NCBI GenBank assembly: GCA_944385775.1 | Contig: CALWYM010000037.1 | Location: forward strand, 1 to 30,393 | Direction: 5' to 3' | Length of the DNA: 30,393 bases | DNA from: an uncultured Oscillospiraceae bacterium | GTDB taxonomy: Bacteria; Bacillota; Clostridia; Oscillospirales; Oscillospiraceae | Shown here: piece by piece, positions 30,318-30,393 of the stretch | Layout of the letters: every line of letters starts with the position of its first letter | How positions within the stretch are numbered: position 1 is the stretch's first letter | Position numbers and translations under genes: made by a program | Notes under the pieces: model-generated | Told to the model about the DNA's origin: nothing | The model's input: only the letters and a program-made list of their open reading frames with translations | Database searches by the model: none

Positions 30318-30370
30318 AACAATACCGGCTTTGGTGATCTCCCAAAGCCGGTATTGTTTTTTTGATTTTT
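30318..30370. terminator. Bidirectional intrinsic terminator
   Basis: Nearly 17-bp stem AACAATACCGGCTTTGG / CCAAAGCCGGTATTGTT (30318-30334, 30342-30358) with a T-run on the right and A-run on the left. Confidence 0.93.
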
Positions 30371-30393
30371 TATTTTGCCAGTTCAAAAATCTC
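30370..30393 (-). CDS. Possible 3' end of a minus-strand gene leaving the window
   Basis: Reading leftwards from the edge, one frame gives EIFELAK and a TAA at 30372-30370, right beside a bidirectional terminator. Seven residues are too few to identify a family. Confidence 0.3.
   Translation of the reverse strand, partial: EIFELAK

Overview
The window looks like chromosomal DNA of a spore-forming, strictly anaerobic Clostridia member, probably from the Oscillospiraceae/Ruminococcaceae side. The basis is a spoIIGA-sigE sporulation pair, a three-repeat SLH surface protein, a group B monomeric [FeFe] hydrogenase, a HrcA/CIRCE-controlled groESL operon, a family-4 uracil-DNA glycosylase, and the rpmG-secE-nusG-rplK-rplA block. 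Shine-Dalgarno sites are strong AGGAGG types and promoters are clear TTGACA/TATAAT sigma-A types. No tRNA, rRNA, CRISPR array, insertion sequence or prophage gene was recognised.

Layout. 1-2549: 3' part of a large beta-helix/SLH surface protein. 2630-4988 (minus): spoIIGA, sigE and a GT8 glycosyltransferase. 5141-6388 (plus): a divergent S-adenosylhomocysteine-hydrolase-like protein that lacks the catalytic residues. 6427-8212 (minus): two broken genes, a PrpR-type sigma-54 activator with a large internal deletion and a garR-type reductase with one frameshift and one nonsense codon. 8472-9326 (plus): a YeaE-like aldo/keto reductase. 9377-11451 (minus): an ECF transporter S component and an [FeFe] hydrogenase. 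11662-13591 (minus): groES-groEL under a perfect CIRCE. 13775-20418 (minus): a gene train pcrA, HAD phosphatase, secreted stalk-domain protein, THUMP RNA methyltransferase, diacylglycerol-kinase-family protein. 20749-21318 (minus): uracil-DNA glycosylase. 21626-27264 (plus): a divergent type IIA topoisomerase pair plus a transglutaminase-fold lipoprotein. 27422-29609 (plus): rpmG, secE, nusG, rplK, rplA. 29705-30313 (plus): a DUF1349 protein where rplJ-rplL would usually follow.

Most of the window is housekeeping. The parts worth a second look are departures from the expected: spoIIGA has no canonical start codon and appears to begin at ATA; the SAH-hydrolase homologue and the transglutaminase-fold lipoprotein both look like pseudoenzymes; pcrA has a promoter placed for leaderless transcription; and a small catabolic locus (regulator plus reductase) has decayed. 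I see no clear multi-gene defence or otherwise new system. The best candidates for undescribed biology are the SAH-hydrolase-like protein divergent from spoIIG and the dead-transglutaminase lipoprotein following the topoisomerase genes.
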